Shown here: positions 61,720 through 64,000 of the stretch, piece by piece | Layout: the number at the start of each line of letters is the position of its first letter | How positions within the stretch are numbered: the first letter of the stretch is position 1 | Source: Pomphorhynchus laevis | Taxonomy: Eukaryota > Acanthocephala > Palaeacanthocephala > Echinorhynchida > Pomphorhynchidae | Assembly: GCA_012934845.2 (NCBI GenBank) | Contig: WNNJ02002327.1 | Coordinates: 62,001 to 126,000 of the forward strand | Direction: 5' to 3' | Length of the DNA: 64,000 nucleotides | Notes under the pieces: model-generated | Database searches by the model: none | What the model was told of the DNA's origin: nothing | What the model saw: the letters and a program-made list of their open reading frames with translations, nothing else | Position numbers and translations under genes: made by a program

Positions 61720-64000
61720 ATGCTACGTGACAAGCCTTCTTTTACTATCAAATGCTTTACCTGCAACGGTCACAACGCCAAGTGCAGGGGTTGCATATGT
61801 GCGAAAGCGGATTCTCTATGTACCACATTTGCCCCTTGGTTGCGCTCGTAGAGGCATTAACGTGGATTCTTCCTCGATAATCATTGCTCCGAATTCGATC
61901 GCTTCTTGTCCTACTGTCCTCATCAGGACTCCGGAATCTTTGGCAGGGGACTAGCCCGACGGGTTTGCCGCACACGATTAGACTGCCCCAGTCAACGGTG
62001 CGACCAATTATTATCAGGCAGTCATACAATGGAGACCTAATCTCGTCTTACTTCATCGATTTTCAGCCAGTAACACCATTGTTGAAATCATCGCAACATT
62101 TTACAGGTTCGTGGTGCAGGACGATACAGACTTCTGAAATTCGCTGAAAACCGCTGTGGTTTTCTCACAATGCGCTTTGCAAACTTTCAACTCGAGCAGG
62201 ATATTAGACATATGAAAAGCCCTGGAACGGCGACTAGCTCTATGAAATTAGGCAAAATTCTTTGAACCTTTCGACGAGGCTTGCAATTTGCAACAGCAAC
62301 TAAATCGTAATGTTCAGTCCGGTCAGCAGGACTGGGTAAAACAATACCGCAAGCTAATGATTGAGGGTAAGTTAAGTGCAGCAACAGCCGTTCTGGAAGA
62401 CGATGTTTTTGCCAGTACCTTCTATTGTGACTCTTCAATTATCGGCGTACCAATTAAGTAAGTATTTATGTCTCTCCATCCTGAGGCGATCCAGTTAGCA
62501 GGAGAGATACTAATAAATGAGCCATTTTTGCGCTCCTGTCGGCATTACCACACTAGATTTACAATTATTGAGGAGTATTCAATAGTCAGAGCAAGCAAAA
62601 TAACGAAGCGTTAAGCAGGCCCTTCAGGCCTCGACGCATCAATGTTGCCACACATGCTGACAGGATTCCGAAAAACACTCAAAGACGTTGCCCAAAGCCC
62701 TTGCTGAATTTGTTGTCAAATTTGCATCCGAGCCCATTCGTCCGAACTGACTTGACGACCATCAGCTTAGTGGCTCTTTAAAAAAGACTGGTTGTGTCCA
62801 ACCGATTGGCGTTTGTGACGTTGCAAGGCGCATCGTCTTCAAAGCGATATTGCAATTAATTCGGGAAAATTTGCAAGACGTTTCGGGATTTGAGTAATTG
62901 GCAACCTTGCAGAGGAGCGGGATCGAATACGCTACACATTCCTTGCGCAAATGTTTCAAAGCAAATCTAGACTATTGTGTCTTTATTGTCGATGTATCCA
63001 ACGCTTTTAACGTGATTAATCGAAAAGCCGCAATCATCAATATGACGTATATAGCGCCTGCTTTGTCGACTGTGCTTAAAAATATATATGCATCACCGAT
63101 TGAGCTAATACTTGGTGGTGATAGTATATCTTCGCACGAAGGCTTCACACAAGGAGATCCACTTGCGATGGCCGGCTTCTCAATGGCTCTTCCCCTTTAA
63201 TTGAAACATACGTAAACAGGTTCGTGGTGTTACCCATAGATGGTACGCAGATAATGGTAATTTTGTCGAAAAATTTGAAGACTTGAAGAAAGTGTGGTCA
63301 ATTCTCTTAGAACTTGGTCCTAAGTACGGTTATCACGTAAGCGCATCTAACACCAAATTGCTAGCAAGAAAAAGCAGTAGAGTTGACATCTATTTGTTAT
63401 CCGCTGATGTCGAACTAATATCAAAATTATGGTATTCGCACATCTGTTATCAAATATATTGGTGTTCCAATCGGCACCACACAGTACGAATGCAACTCAC
63501 GAATTAGAAGTAGAGCGCTGGTCTAATCTTCTTGATTGTTTGACACGCGTCGAAAAGATAGATCCACACGTTGCTAACAGCGGATTTGGTCGTTCGGTTC
63601 AGTTCAAGTGGACGTATTTCATGCTCTCAGTCGAATGCAGCCCTTCCCACACAAACTGTCTGTACACATCTATCAACGAAAAGTTCGTTCCTGCAGTCCT
63701 CGGACGAAAAGTGTACGAAGACTGGATGACGATCTTAACTTCTCCGATAAGAAATGGTGGACTTGGCTAATGATCTAAGGTTCTCTGCGCACCTGAAATT
63801 CGGGTGTTCTTCAAAAATATGCCATACATATGAAACCGGAGAAACTGGAAACACTTTGCGCTTACTACAAGTCCGTCTCATAAATCTGGGTTATATAGAA
63901 CGACGCCAATTTGCGTATCGATAGATTACAGCTAAGCGTGGCTAGACTTGGTTTGTTCACAATTCAAATCATATCTTATTCCTCCAAGAATGTGCCTTCT
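61720..64000 (+). pseudogene. RLE-4: decayed R2/R4-like LINE, cut by the window end
   Basis: Starts at ATG 61,720 with the family's cysteine cluster (CFTCNGHNAKCRGC, then CAKAD). Then follow scattered pieces, and RT from about 62,898: IVDVSNAFNVINR, GFTQGDPLAM, then RWYADNGNF, where the catalytic YADD has become YADN. The distal RT reads KIDPHVANSGFGRSVQFKW and LTSPIRNGGLG. Many stops and frameshifts occur. The nuclease would lie beyond or near the window end. It is the oldest-looking member of the train. Confidence 0.78.

Noticed and set aside
1-64000. Telomeric simple repeats (TTAGGG or TTAGG type)
   Set aside because: None seen, so the resemblance of the RLE train to telomeric LINE trains is not supported by telomere sequence here.

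Overview
The window looks like a gene-poor, repeat-dense block of an AT-rich invertebrate animal genome. I found no convincing host gene, rRNA, tRNA gene or CRISPR. Nearly every recognisable protein belongs to a eukaryotic transposable element: Penelope GIY-YIG nuclease, FLYWCH/MULE transposase, hAT transposase, RTE, Jockey/I-like and CR1-like LINEs, and R2/R4-like LINEs with a restriction-like endonuclease (RLE). Phylum cannot be fixed from sequence alone. LINE-J, LINE-C, R-A, R-B and RLE-1 to RLE-4 are names used only here.

Layout. 1-5.6 kb: a Penelope nuclease fragment, noncoding repeats, a 0.5-kb tandem repeat and a (TA)n tract. 5.6-11.0 kb: a three-level nest, with an intact 3.18-kb RTE LINE (16-bp target duplication) inside a MULE transposon (9-bp target duplication) that itself sits inside a second, related MULE transposase gene. 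11.0-18.15 kb: two decayed LINEs head to tail, one Jockey/I-like (LINE-J) and one CR1-like (LINE-C).

18.17-47.79 kb: a large tandem duplication, unit 1 (17.8 kb), unit 2 (10.7 kb) and the first 1.1 kb of unit 3. Each full unit holds a LINE-J copy split by an inner tandem array. The inner repeats (about 0.77-1.45 kb) each carry a TATA-type promoter, an ORF of up to 179 codons matching no family I recognise, and a poly(A) signal. Unit 1 has ten inner repeats and unit 2 has three, which accounts for the whole length difference. This repeat-within-repeat gene array is the best candidate for something undescribed.

47.8-51.85 kb: noncoding repeats, a hAT transposon 5' end, a LINE scrap and an antisense fossil with reverse transcriptase and RNase H (LTR/DIRS-like). 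51.9-64.0 kb: a head-to-tail train of four RLE-type LINEs in one orientation, separated by TTA/TAA-rich spacers. One (55,419-58,718) is a fully open 1,099-aa frame. A CR1-like LINE lies in reverse orientation inside the train. The spacers suggest preference for TAA-type microsatellite targets, as known for Dong/R4-like elements.

The window therefore records successive mobile-element bursts plus recent unequal exchange. The duplicated units and inner repeats are almost identical, so that part is recent.
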